Part shown: positions 43,550-51,896 of the stretch, piece after piece
How the letters are laid out: every line of letters begins with the position of its first letter
How positions within the stretch are numbered: position 1 is the first letter of the stretch
Source of the DNA: JAJPXC01 sp964517875
GTDB lineage: Bacteria > Bacteroidota > Bacteroidia > Bacteroidales > Muribaculaceae
Direction: 5' to 3'
DNA: 64,000 nucleotides
Assembly: GCA_964517875.1 (NCBI GenBank)
Contig: CAZFEU010000001.1
Coordinates: forward strand, 171,587-235,586
Program-made: the position numbers and the translations under genes
The notes under the pieces: model-generated
Database searches by the model: none
The model's input: the letters and a program-made list of their open reading frames with translations, nothing else
Told to the model about the DNA's origin: nothing

Positions 43550-45958
43550 ATGAGCATAGAAACCCAAGGATTTTTTTCGTTTAATTCAGTCGACAAGGAG
43601 TCACAGGCCGAGCGTATCGAGGCCATGGATGCTTTAACGCTCCTGCCAACGCGCAATCTGGTGTTGTTTCCGGGAGTGTCGCTCCCCATTACGCTTGGCA
43701 GGGCTTCGGCTATCGAAATTGCTGAAACTGCCGAGCGCGACTCATCACTTATAGGCGTGGTATGTCAGCTCGATGCCGATGTAGAAAATCCCGGCATCAA
43801 CGATTTGTTTAAATATGGTGTTTATGCCCGGGTGCTCAAGGTGATAACGATGCCCGACGACACAAAGATGGCCATCGTACAATCATTCGACAAGTTTAAA
43901 ATCCAGGCTCAGGTGGCCGGAAGCCGGCTCCTTACCGCAAGCGTAAAGACGGTAAATGAAATAATTCCTAAGGCCGATAATAAGGAGTTTAAAGCACTGG
44001 CGCAGTCAATCCGCACCGAAGCACAACAGCTGATGAAGGCTACTGACAATCGACCGGACGTGATGTTCAACACATCGGACGACACCAATCCTACTGATAT
44101 TGTCAACATCACAGCCTCAACACTCCCATTGCACCCGAAAGTGAAAATGGAGCTTCTTGCCGAGCGATATGTGCGTCACCGCGGCCAGGAACTGCTCGCC
44201 GAGCTGGCTAAAAGCATGGAGATGGTGCGCATAACCCGTGAGCTTCAGTCGCGAGCCAAGCATTCGCTCGACGACAAGCAGCGCTCAGTTTTCCTACAGC
44301 AACAGATGGAGGAAATCCGCGCCGAGCTCTACGGCGACGAAGATGAAATAGAGACCCTTAAAAAGAAGGGTGACGAAGCTCACATGCCCGAACATGTGGC
44401 TAAGGTTTTCGGCAAGGAGCTTGAAAAACTCCGCCGCATTCCGCCACAGTCGCCCGACTACGCTGTGCAGTACGCCTACCTTTCAACTCTTCTCGAACTC
44501 CCATGGAACGTACATTCTGAAGGGTCAACCGATATCCCTGGGGCATCGCAAGTGCTTGAAGCCGACCATTATGGCCTTGAGAAGGTGAAGGAGCGCATAC
44601 TTGAGCAACTGGCTGTGATGATCAATAATCCCGACGGGCGTTCACCCATCATATGCCTGGTAGGCCCTCCCGGCGTGGGCAAAACCTCGCTGGGGCAGTC
44701 GATAGCGCGCGCTTTGGGGCGGAAATATCAACGCGTATCGCTGGGAGGTGTCAATGATGAGTCGGAAATCCGCGGCCATCGGCGCACATATATCGGCGCA
44801 ATGCCGGGTCGAATCATCGACGCCATAAAACGTGCCGGAACTTCCAACCCGGTTATTATCCTCGATGAGGTAGACAAGCTGGGCCGCGACTTCAAAGGCG
44901 ACCCCTCTTCGGCTCTGCTCGAAGTGCTTGACCCAGAACAAAATTGTCACTTTCACGACAATTATATCGACGTGGACTTCGACCTCTCGAACGTATTATT
45001 TATAGCCACCGCCAATACGCTGTCGACCATGCAGCAGCCACTTCTCGACCGCATGGAGGTGATCGACATAGCCGGCTACCTGCCTGAGGAGAAGGTGGCT
45101 ATTGCTCGTCAACACTTCTTACCCCGAATCAACAAGGAGCTTAACACCGAATGGCTCAATGTCGAAATACCTGATGAAACGCTCTATGCCATCGTTGAGC
45201 GCTACACTTCGGAAAGCGGAGTGCGCCAGCTTGAAAAACGCATATCGCAGATAATGCGCAAATTACTTTTGGCCAAGATGAGCGGTAAGGAGATTGAGCA
45301 CTCAATAAGGCCCGAATCGCTCACGCCATTGCTTGGCGCTCCGGCATATAGCCGCGAACGCTATGAGGGGAATAACTTCGCCGGGGTGGTGACAGGCCTG
45401 GCATGGACAGCCGTTGGGGGTGAAATACTATATATCGAGTCTTCACTCACACGTGGTAAGGGTGACAAGCCCACACTCACAGGCAATCTTGGTGATGTAA
45501 TGAAGGAATCGGCAATTTTGGCAATGCAATATGTCAAGGCTCATGCTGCAAAGCTTGGCATCAATCCAGCTATTTTCGAGAATTATCAGCTTCACATCCA
45601 CGTGCCTGAGGGGGCTATCCCCAAGGATGGTCCATCGGCGGGTATCACCATGGTCACCTCGATTGTGTCGGCCATGACGCAGCGCAAGGTTCGTGAACGC
45701 CTGGCTATGACCGGTGAGATCACTCTGCGCGGACGCGTGCTCCCGGTGGGAGGCATTAAGGAGAAGATTCTTGCCGCCAAAAGGGCGGGCATCACCGACA
45801 TTATCCTGTCGGTTGACAACCGCAAGGATGTTGACGACATACATCAGCGATACGTAGATGGGCTTACCTTCCACTACGTCAATACGATTGACGAGGTGCT
45901 GGACTATGCGATCACGGATGAAAAGGTAGATAATCCCATCACTTTTGACTTGAACTGA
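43550..45958 (+). CDS. lon: ATP-dependent protease Lon
   Basis: An 802-aa LonA protease. The N-terminal substrate-binding domain starts LLPTRNLVLFPGVSLPITLG (~29-48). The AAA module has Walker A GPPGVGKTSLGQSIARALG (~375) and VIILDEVDKLGRDFKGDPSS. The protease domain has the catalytic Ser in PEGAIPKDGPSAGITMVTS (~685) and the Lys in GGIKEKILAAKRAG (~735). A 58-codon gene overlaps its stop codon (TGATG). The promoter is of the sigma-54 type. Confidence 0.98.
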   Translation: MSIETQGFFSFNSVDKESQAERIEAMDALTLLPTRNLVLFPGVSLPITLGRASAIEIAETAERDSSLIGVVCQLDADVENPGINDLFKYGVYARVLKVITMPDDTKMAIVQSFDKFKIQAQVAGSRLLTASVKTVNEIIPKADNKEFKALAQSIRTEAQQLMKATDNRPDVMFNTSDDTNPTDIVNITASTLPLHPKVKMELLAERYVRHRGQELLAELAKSMEMVRITRELQSRAKHSLDDKQRSVFLQQQMEEIRAELYGDEDEIETLKKKGDEAHMPEHVAKVFGKELEKLRRIPPQSPDYAVQYAYLSTLLELPWNVHSEGSTDIPGASQVLEADHYGLEKVKERILEQLAVMINNPDGRSPIICLVGPPGVGKTSLGQSIARALGRKYQRVSLGGVNDESEIRGHRRTYIGAMPGRIIDAIKRAGTSNPVIILDEVDKLGRDFKGDPSSALLEVLDPEQNCHFHDNYIDVDFDLSNVLFIATANTLSTMQQPLLDRMEVIDIAGYLPEEKVAIARQHFLPRINKELNTEWLNVEIPDETLYAIVERYTSESGVRQLEKRISQIMRKLLLAKMSGKEIEHSIRPESLTPLLGAPAYSRERYEGNNFAGVVTGLAWTAVGGEILYIESSLTRGKGDKPTLTGNLGDVMKESAILAMQYVKAHAAKLGINPAIFENYQLHIHVPEGAIPKDGPSAGITMVTSIVSAMTQRKVRERLAMTGEITLRGRVLPVGGIKEKILAAKRAGITDIILSVDNRKDVDDIHQRYVDGLTFHYVNTIDEVLDYAITDEKVDNPITFDLN

Positions 45959-46134
45959 TGATATGGCAATGGGGCTGTGTGATTGTCATCATATTGCTCG
46001 CAATGATGGCACTGTTGCGCAGGGCTTTTGCCCGTAGGCAACCCAACTCACCTGCTGATTGCGGAGAAAAAGAATTCGTCGATAATGGTTGCGACCACTG
46101 TCCGGTCAAGGAACATTGTCGCAAGTCTCAATGA
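45958..46134 (+). CDS. Small Cys-rich single-helix membrane protein
   Basis: A 58-aa protein not longer than many spurious frames but with strong features. Its ATG (45958-45960) shares the last base of the lon TGA stop. It has one transmembrane helix (residues ~6-21, CVIVIILLAMMALL), a basic stretch RRAFARRQ, and a C-terminal Cys cluster C35, C45, C48, C54 (DNGCDHCPVKEHC). The CxxCPVKxxC pattern resembles the FeoB-associated Cys-rich membrane proteins of Bacteroidetes, which may bind iron or zinc. No feoB is adjacent, so the role is open. Confidence 0.65.
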   Translation: MIWQWGCVIVIILLAMMALLRRAFARRQPNSPADCGEKEFVDNGCDHCPVKEHCRKSQ

Positions 46135-46188
46135 TAAATGCACAAAATGCACAGAATCCAAAAAATAAAGCATTTTTTTGGCGAAACA

Positions 46189-46220
46189 TTTGTGAAAACC
46201 AAAAAATGAAGTTACCTTTG
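46189..46220 (+). promoter_or_regulatory. tRNA-Met promoter
   Basis: TTTG at 46189-46192, a 20-base spacer, TACCTTTG at 46213-46220; both elements match the Bacteroidetes consensus. Confidence 0.75.
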
Positions 46221-46238
46221 CACTCGCAAAACGGCAAT

Positions 46239-46315
46239 GGCGGGATAGCTCAGTTGGTTAGAGCGTCGGATTCATAACCCGGAGGTCCCGAGTTCAATTC
46301 TCGGTCCCGCTACCA
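46239..46315 (+). tRNA. tRNA-Met (CAT), elongator type
   Basis: A 77-base tRNA with encoded CCA. The acceptor is GGCGGGA / TCCCGCT and the D arm AGCTCAGTTGGTTAGAGC. The anticodon loop is TTCATAA with anticodon CAT, and the T loop contains TTCAATT. It lacks the three G-C pairs and unpaired first base of the initiator. The CAT anticodon could also be a lysidine-modified Ile tRNA, but the sequence resembles Met tRNAs. Confidence 0.9.
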
Positions 46316-46317
46316 TA

Positions 46318-46355
46318 AAGAAGCAGTCGACACAAATCGGCTGCTTCTTTTTTTT
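46318..46355. terminator. Terminator after tRNA-Met
   Basis: AAGAAGCAG / CTGCTTCTT stem with a 14-base loop and a run of T residues to 46355. The A-rich left side lets it also end the convergent rsgA transcript. Confidence 0.85.
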
Positions 46356-46379
46356 CACTTTCCTCAGTAGACTACTGCA

Positions 46380-47324
46380 TCAGAAAGGTTTGCGGTATTT
46401 ATCGTCGGTAGTATCTGTGTCGTCGAGTATGCTCAGATAGCTGGAATAGCGCGACTGGGCAATACGATGGTCATCGAGCGCACTGAGCACTGCGCATCCG
46501 GGTTCGTGAGTGTGTGTGCAGTTGCCGAAGCGGCACTCTCTACCCATTTCGAAAATCTCAGGGAAAAAGTGCGCAACCTCCTCGCGCTTAAAATCAATCG
46601 TGCCAAACCCCTTAACACCAGGGGTGTCGATAATCCAACCACCCTCGGGAAGAGGGAACATGGCAGAGAATGTGGTGGTGTGCATGCCGGTGTCATGAAT
46701 GTCGGAGATGGCTGCCGTACGCAAGTCAAGGCCTGGCATCAGATCGTTGATGATAGTAGTCTTACCTACCCCCGAGTTGCCCGAAAGCAGCGTTACCTTA
46801 TCTTTCAGGCACTCACGCAGAGCATCAATCCCATCACCTGTTTTAGCTGACAGATGGAGCACCTTATACCCAATCGATTGATATAGATGGGTCACGGCAT
46901 TAAGAAGGTCGATATCTTCGGCTTCGGTGAGCAAATCCACCTTGTTGATTACAACAGTAGCGCTCACCTGATAAGCCTCAGCTGTAGCAAGAAAGCGGTC
47001 AATAAATGTAGTGGAGGTGGCCGGATGTGCCAGTGTGACTATTAGCATCGCCTGGTCCAGGTTAGCGGCTATTATATGCGACTCCTTCGACAGATTGCTG
47101 GCACGACGTATTATGTAGTTGCTACGCGGCTCTACCACTTTTATCAACCCCGTATTGTCGGTGTTGACAATAATTTCCACACGGTCACCCACCGCTACTG
47201 GGTTGGTGGTGCGGATACCTTTGAGCCGGAAGTTGCCTTTTACCTTGCAAGGCACCTCGTTGCCATCATCGGTAAGCACCATATACCAGCTTCCGGTATT
47301 CTGTATCACCAATCCTCTTTGCAT
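46380..47324 (-). CDS. rsgA: Ribosome small subunit-dependent GTPase A
   Basis: A 314-aa circularly permuted GTPase that helps late 30S assembly. An OB-fold (~1-70) is followed by the permuted G domain: NKVDLL (G4), LSAKTGDG (G5), LLSGNSGVGKTTIINDL (G1) and IDTPGVKGFG (G3). The zinc-binding end has CRFGNCTHTHEPGCAV (~270-285). A TACATTTG box lies upstream at 47357-47350. Confidence 0.96.
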   Translation of the reverse strand: MQRGLVIQNTGSWYMVLTDDGNEVPCKVKGNFRLKGIRTTNPVAVGDRVEIIVNTDNTGLIKVVEPRSNYIIRRASNLSKESHIIAANLDQAMLIVTLAHPATSTTFIDRFLATAEAYQVSATVVINKVDLLTEAEDIDLLNAVTHLYQSIGYKVLHLSAKTGDGIDALRECLKDKVTLLSGNSGVGKTTIINDLMPGLDLRTAAISDIHDTGMHTTTFSAMFPLPEGGWIIDTPGVKGFGTIDFKREEVAHFFPEIFEMGRECRFGNCTHTHEPGCAVLSALDDHRIAQSRYSSYLSILDDTDTTDDKYRKPF

Positions 47325-47349
47325 TGTGTTATCGATAATATATGTTGCG

Positions 47350-47357
47350 CAAATGTA
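47350..47357 (-). promoter_or_regulatory. -7 box of rsgA
   Basis: TACATTTG on the minus strand, 26 bases before the ATG; an exact TAnnTTTG match without a clear -33 element. Confidence 0.45.
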
Positions 47358-47438
47358 ACCAATAAAATCGAAATGAAAAAATAGTCAGACCAACGCAAGT
47401 GCTGTTTGGTCTGACCATATCAGTGTATTTACTTCTTA

Positions 47439-48839
47439 TTATTCAGCTGCGGGATAATCATAATAATCAGGCTCCGCAGCGGCTGCTGTCTCGACGGCCG
47501 CAGCTTCAGCCTCCTGATAATAATTATAATCGTCGGTATACATCACTTCTGCAGGTGTCTCTACTACAACTTCCTCTTCTTCGAGATACGATTGTGTAGG
47601 CGCAAGTATCTGTTCAGTGGAATCCAACGACTCATCATCGCTGTAATAATAGTTACTCACAGGGTAAATGGCCTTTACTGTATCGCGGACTTTGGGGAGA
47701 TCAGACAGCACCAGGTGGTAATCACCGAATGACATAGATTCGATATCGAGCTTCTTATTGATTACCTTACCTTTGCTATCGAGCACAACATAATAATTAC
47801 CTTCCTGCGCAATGATGGTCTCAGCTGATTGCGACAGCACACTCATGGATTTATAATCCTCGAACTTATCGAGGGTCTCACCTTCGCGATCTATCAAACG
47901 ATATTCATCGCCCATATTAGCCAGGAACTTGCTCCAAGATTTATTGAAAGGGATGATATAATCATATTTGCTGGCCTTGATAAGTACCTCACCTCCAGCG
48001 TCATCGTATTCCAAAAGTCCGCAACAATCACCCTCTCCTCTGTATATCAAGTATTTTCCATTGAACTCAACTACATCCTTTACTTCCTTAGGGCATTTCA
48101 CCACATCACCGTCAACTGTTATGAACGCATAGCGCTCATCGTCTAAACATATAATGCATTTTCCGTCGTAGATCAATGACCTAACTGATTTGCACGTCTT
48201 GATTGCGTTGACTACGTTGCCGTTGTGATCTATTATTTGATACTTGGTTTTGTTATTATCCTTGTCGGTGCTACTCGCCACAGAGTAGCCATCGTTAAAA
48301 AGCTGCAGATTGTCGTACTTACATGACACCGTCAGCTCACCATCGTGATTGAAAGCGCCATACTTTCCTTCCTCGTTCTGCACGATAAGCATTCCATCAC
48401 TAAAGAAAGAACTTGCATAAATTATCTCCTTCCCTTTTTGAGGGGAGAGTGTGTACATCTCCTCACCATCACGGTTGATGACAGTGATTCGCTTACCTTC
48501 ACGCACTACTGGTGCGTAATCATCAATTACAAACAAGCCTGTTGCCTTAAGATTATCACAGCCTGATACAAGCCGGGGCTTAGCGTCGGCATAATATAAC
48601 GAGTATCCTTTACCCTCACGCACGGCAAAGATTCCATTGTATGCGGTTGAGGGACAGTTTTTAAACTCCGACTCAAATAGTATTTCGCCGTCCTTCGACA
48701 TCATACCCCACGACTTCTCACCGGCAAGTTTTACCGGGAAATACTCTGGGTCGATATCATCCAGCTGATTCCCTTTCGAACACCCTGTCATGAGCGATAG
48801 GGCGATGAATGAAGGTAGTATAATATAACACAGTTTCAT
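47439..48839 (-). CDS. WG-repeat lipoprotein, third of three paralogues
   Basis: A 466-aa lipoprotein. The signal peptide ends with lipobox LMTGC (Cys ~19). WG-type repeats follow, opening with EKSWGMMSKDGEILFESEF and continuing with EGKYGAFNHDGELTVSCKYD and RYAFITVDGDVVKCPKEV. The last ~90 residues are different: low-complexity, rich in Glu, Ala and Tyr (YYYSDDES, EEEEVVVE, NYYQEAEAAA, PDYYDYPAAE). The start is ATG at 48839; a longer start at 48875 would overlap the upstream gene and spoil the signal peptide. The function of WG repeats is not established. Confidence 0.8.
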   Translation of the reverse strand: MKLCYIILPSFIALSLMTGCSKGNQLDDIDPEYFPVKLAGEKSWGMMSKDGEILFESEFKNCPSTAYNGIFAVREGKGYSLYYADAKPRLVSGCDNLKATGLFVIDDYAPVVREGKRITVINRDGEEMYTLSPQKGKEIIYASSFFSDGMLIVQNEEGKYGAFNHDGELTVSCKYDNLQLFNDGYSVASSTDKDNNKTKYQIIDHNGNVVNAIKTCKSVRSLIYDGKCIICLDDERYAFITVDGDVVKCPKEVKDVVEFNGKYLIYRGEGDCCGLLEYDDAGGEVLIKASKYDYIIPFNKSWSKFLANMGDEYRLIDREGETLDKFEDYKSMSVLSQSAETIIAQEGNYYVVLDSKGKVINKKLDIESMSFGDYHLVLSDLPKVRDTVKAIYPVSNYYYSDDESLDSTEQILAPTQSYLEEEEVVVETPAEVMYTDDYNYYQEAEAAAVETAAAAEPDYYDYPAAE

Positions 48840-48852
48840 GATTGAATATTGA

Positions 48853-50061
48853 TTAATAGTCGTAATCTGCTTCATCTTTTAGTTTCTGTAGGTCAGATCG
48901 GACTGTACGGGGCACATAATAGTCATACTCCTTTATCTCTTGCTTTTTGTCCTTTACTTTACCCTCCTCGTCAATTATATACCATGATTCACCGTCTTTG
49001 GCTAATATAGTGAAGCATCCTGGCACCACGTCAATATCCTTATATTCAAGTTTTACCAATGTCTCGTCATCACGGTCGATAATACGATAATCACCTTCAT
49101 CTACACAAGCAATGAATTTGCTCATTGATGCATTTAGCGGAATCAAATACTTATATTTTTTGGCCTTTATCACCACCTCGTCACCATCGCTGTCGAATTT
49201 CATTACTCCCCAATATTCTCCACTGTCGCCTACATACATATAGTAATCCTTATTGCGGTAGCCCGTTCCTCTTACTTCTTTAGGACATTTAAGAATATCA
49301 CCATCCTTAGTGACAAAGCCACAACGATTGTCGTCAAGGGCTACAGGCACTTTACCTCCGATAAAATAGGCTTGGCGCATAGGTTTATGGCTCGTTGATG
49401 CACGATTAATCTTTTTGAGCGATGACACTATATTGCCACTCTTATCAATCAGCTCATATTTTGCTTCATCTTTTTCTTCATTGTAGGTATACGCAATGGC
49501 AAGACCCTCGTTGAACAGTGAGATATCGGTATATTTCATTGGAATAATGAGGTCACCATTGGTATTGTAGGCACCCACCTTATCATCCTCATTGGTGGCA
49601 ATGAGCATACCATCGGAGAAGAATGCCACACACGACACCACCTCTTTCTTATTTACGGGTGATAGCACGAATTTCTCATCACCTTCAGTATCAATTACAC
49701 TTATACGCTTATCTTTCTTTGCAATGGGAGCAAGCTGCTCACTGAAGAACACACCAGCCGAAGCGAGCTTGTTGCACCCGGGCACCTCTTTAGGACGTTG
49801 GTCGGCGTAATAAAGCGTCGTACCTTCCGATTCACCTTCTCCCTCTTTAACTGAGAAGATACCATTGAATACCGCCGATGGCTGATTTTTAAACTCTGAT
49901 GTAAATAGAATTTCACCATCGGGCGACATCATACCCCATGACTTCTCATTATCAAGCTTAACGGGTATGTACTCTATCTCGAATTTCTCAAGACCTCCTC
50001 CTTGACAGCTCGACAGAATAGCTGTAGTGATCAACGCTGATAGTATTAAATTCTTTCTCAT
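48853..50061 (-). CDS. WG-repeat lipoprotein, second of three paralogues
   Basis: A 402-aa lipoprotein with signal MRKNLILSALITTAILSSC and the lipidated Cys at ~19. WG repeats include EKSWGMMSPDGEILFTSEF, DDKVGAYNTNGDLIIPMKYT and DDNRCGFVTKDGDILKCPKE. It aligns along its length with both neighbours. Thirteen bases separate it from the downstream paralogue, so these two form an operon; 241 bases separate it from the upstream one. Confidence 0.8.
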   Translation of the reverse strand: MRKNLILSALITTAILSSCQGGGLEKFEIEYIPVKLDNEKSWGMMSPDGEILFTSEFKNQPSAVFNGIFSVKEGEGESEGTTLYYADQRPKEVPGCNKLASAGVFFSEQLAPIAKKDKRISVIDTEGDEKFVLSPVNKKEVVSCVAFFSDGMLIATNEDDKVGAYNTNGDLIIPMKYTDISLFNEGLAIAYTYNEEKDEAKYELIDKSGNIVSSLKKINRASTSHKPMRQAYFIGGKVPVALDDNRCGFVTKDGDILKCPKEVRGTGYRNKDYYMYVGDSGEYWGVMKFDSDGDEVVIKAKKYKYLIPLNASMSKFIACVDEGDYRIIDRDDETLVKLEYKDIDVVPGCFTILAKDGESWYIIDEEGKVKDKKQEIKEYDYYVPRTVRSDLQKLKDEADYDY

Positions 50062-50236
50062 TTTGAAGTGGTGTTATATGTGATGGATTATATGCCGTAA
50101 AGTTACAATTTTTTTCCCATTCAGCAACCCACCCGCTCAAATTGCATCCAACCGTATCAAAAAGCACACAGGCACTATGCGAATAGACCCGCTATGATAC
50201 GACACCGCCGCTCTGCGGCTATAACTCTAAAAACTC
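50062..50236. other. Gap between two WG genes
   Basis: TAACTTTA on the minus strand near 50105-50098 resembles a -7 box and would drive the two downstream WG genes. There is no open frame of note. Confidence 0.35.
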
Positions 50237-50282
50237 TAAAAAACGACAGCCGCGCTGTCCCAATAAAGGGAAGCGCGGCTGC
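50237..50282 (-). terminator. Terminator of the first WG gene
   Basis: On the minus strand CAGCCGCGCT / AGCGCGGCTG form a ten-base stem with a 15-base loop, then TCGTTTTTT. It begins ~22 bases after the stop at 50303. Confidence 0.85.
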
Positions 50283-50302
50283 TATGTTTTGATTAATTAA
50301 AA

Positions 50303-51457
50303 TTAATCGTTGCTCTTCTTTGTGTAAGTAAGGCTGCCAGATGTAAGAGAACCGCCAACACCGTAAACGGTCTGTTTCTTGTCAACAGGCTGACCGTTTT
50401 TGTCAACTACGATGTAGTTGTCGCCTTCATTTACCAGGAAGTGGTCGCCTTCATCAAGAGGCATAGCAAACTTGAAGCCGAACTTGTCGCCTACCTTGTC
50501 GCCATCTTTATTAACGAGGGTATACTCTTCACCTTCTTTAACGAGGAGGTTACCGTTGTCAAGGATTGAAATAACGCTGTACTTAGCGTTGATGAGTTTC
50601 TCCTGATCCTCGTTAAGTTTCTTAAGACCGAAAGATCTCCCTTCGAGGAATACATAATAGTCCTTATTCCATGAACCTACGCCATCACCATTGACTTTGA
50701 AGAGCTCTTCACCCTTCTTGTTGATGAAATAGTACTCTGACTTGCCACCATCCTTGGGAGTAACGGTCATCAGAGCTACACCATCTTTAAACTGTGTGAG
50801 TTCAGTAGCTTTGTTAATAGCTGTCTCTTCGCCATCTTTGTTTACTACGTAGTAGGTGGTCTCACCCTTATCGTTTGTGATGCTTGCGGTGGCTACACCG
50901 TCAACGAAGTCGGTAAGGTAGCTGTACTTAGCCTCAACCTTCTCTTCACCTTCTTTATTGACTGCGCCATACTTGGTTACGTTATATTCATAGCCATCTT
51001 TCTTTTCTTTGATTGATTTACCCACAACAAGAAGGCCATCGCTAAAGAATGGATTAGCACTGCTATAGTTTTCGCCAAGAGAAGCTACTTCTTCGCCGTT
51101 CTTATCGATGATAGAGATAGGTTTGTCTTTCTTCACTGCAGGAGCATATTTCTCAAATGCGAAGCATCCGATACCGGTGAAGCCTGTGGCAACTTCCTTC
51201 TTGGGGTCATCGATGTTGTAAAGTGCATAGTTATCGTCACCAGCTTTCACTGAGAACATACCATTGACAACAGCGGTAGGTGTCTCTTTGAACTCGCTTT
51301 CAAAGATAACATCACCGTCGGGTGTGATCATACCCCAGTTTCCTTTGTCAGAAAGCTGTACGGGAATTCCTTCTACTTCAATTTTGCTACCACCACCGCA
51401 GCTTGTGAGAAGCAGAGCGGTACCGGCTAAACAAGAAAACAGCACTGAGTGTTTCAT
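50303..51457 (-). CDS. WG-repeat lipoprotein, first of three paralogues
   Basis: A 384-aa lipoprotein, signal MKHSVLFSCLAGTALLLTSC, Cys at ~20. The repeats are regular: KGNWGMITPDGDVIFESEFK, VTKYGAVNKEGEEKVEAKYS, TTYYVVNKDGEETAINKATE, EYYFINKKGEELFKVNGD, and YTLVNKDGDKV. It is more Lys-rich than the other two. It has its own promoter and terminator, so it is a separate unit in the three-gene cluster. Confidence 0.82.
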   Translation of the reverse strand: MKHSVLFSCLAGTALLLTSCGGGSKIEVEGIPVQLSDKGNWGMITPDGDVIFESEFKETPTAVVNGMFSVKAGDDNYALYNIDDPKKEVATGFTGIGCFAFEKYAPAVKKDKPISIIDKNGEEVASLGENYSSANPFFSDGLLVVGKSIKEKKDGYEYNVTKYGAVNKEGEEKVEAKYSYLTDFVDGVATASITNDKGETTYYVVNKDGEETAINKATELTQFKDGVALMTVTPKDGGKSEYYFINKKGEELFKVNGDGVGSWNKDYYVFLEGRSFGLKKLNEDQEKLINAKYSVISILDNGNLLVKEGEEYTLVNKDGDKVGDKFGFKFAMPLDEGDHFLVNEGDNYIVVDKNGQPVDKKQTVYGVGGSLTSGSLTYTKKSND

Positions 51458-51618
51458 AACGTTTTAAAAATTGGTTAAATTACTATAAATGAATTAATTG
51501 ACTTTCTATTGTTTATTATGCTCTTTAGCACAGCTATTATTGTCGACACACTCACATCGCAGAGGGTTAAGTAAGTGATTTTCGTTCACTTCGTTCACTC
51601 TGTAAGTGATTTGTTTTG

Positions 51619-51626
51619 CAAATATA
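51619..51626 (-). promoter_or_regulatory. -7 box of the first WG gene
   Basis: TATATTTG on the minus strand. It would give a leader of ~155 bases containing the repeated AAGTGATTT and GTGAACGAAGTGAACG motifs. Confidence 0.4.
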
Positions 51627-51896
51627 AACTTTAGAAATCAAATAAAAGACGTGTGAAGAAAAATTTAGTGACAAAGTTAATTTTTTTTAACAAATATAGT
51701 ATAGTGTAGCGCCATTGTTGGCGCATTCCCGGTCTCACCCATATTTTCCCCAAGCCAGTTCTGTGAGCTGGCTTGGGATTATATAAAGAGCAGCCCTCCG
51801 GGCAGTGCTATGGGAGGGGGAGGCACTAATTAAACACCTTAGACAATTTTAGATGTAAGGACACGTTATATATAATGTTATGCTCAAATTTTCATT
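51627..51896. other. Gap before the TonB receptor gene
   Basis: CCCAAGCCAG (51749-51758) and CTGGCTTGGG (51768-51777) form a perfect ten-base hairpin without a T tail. Another dyad, AGCCCTCCGGGCAGTGCT, follows at ~51791. No gene and no recognised riboswitch. Confidence 0.45.

Noticed and set aside
46171..46220. TTGGCGAAACATTTGTG as a sigma-54 site before tRNA-Met
   Set aside because: The -12 element reads GT instead of GC, and a full TTTG/TACCTTTG promoter overlaps it.
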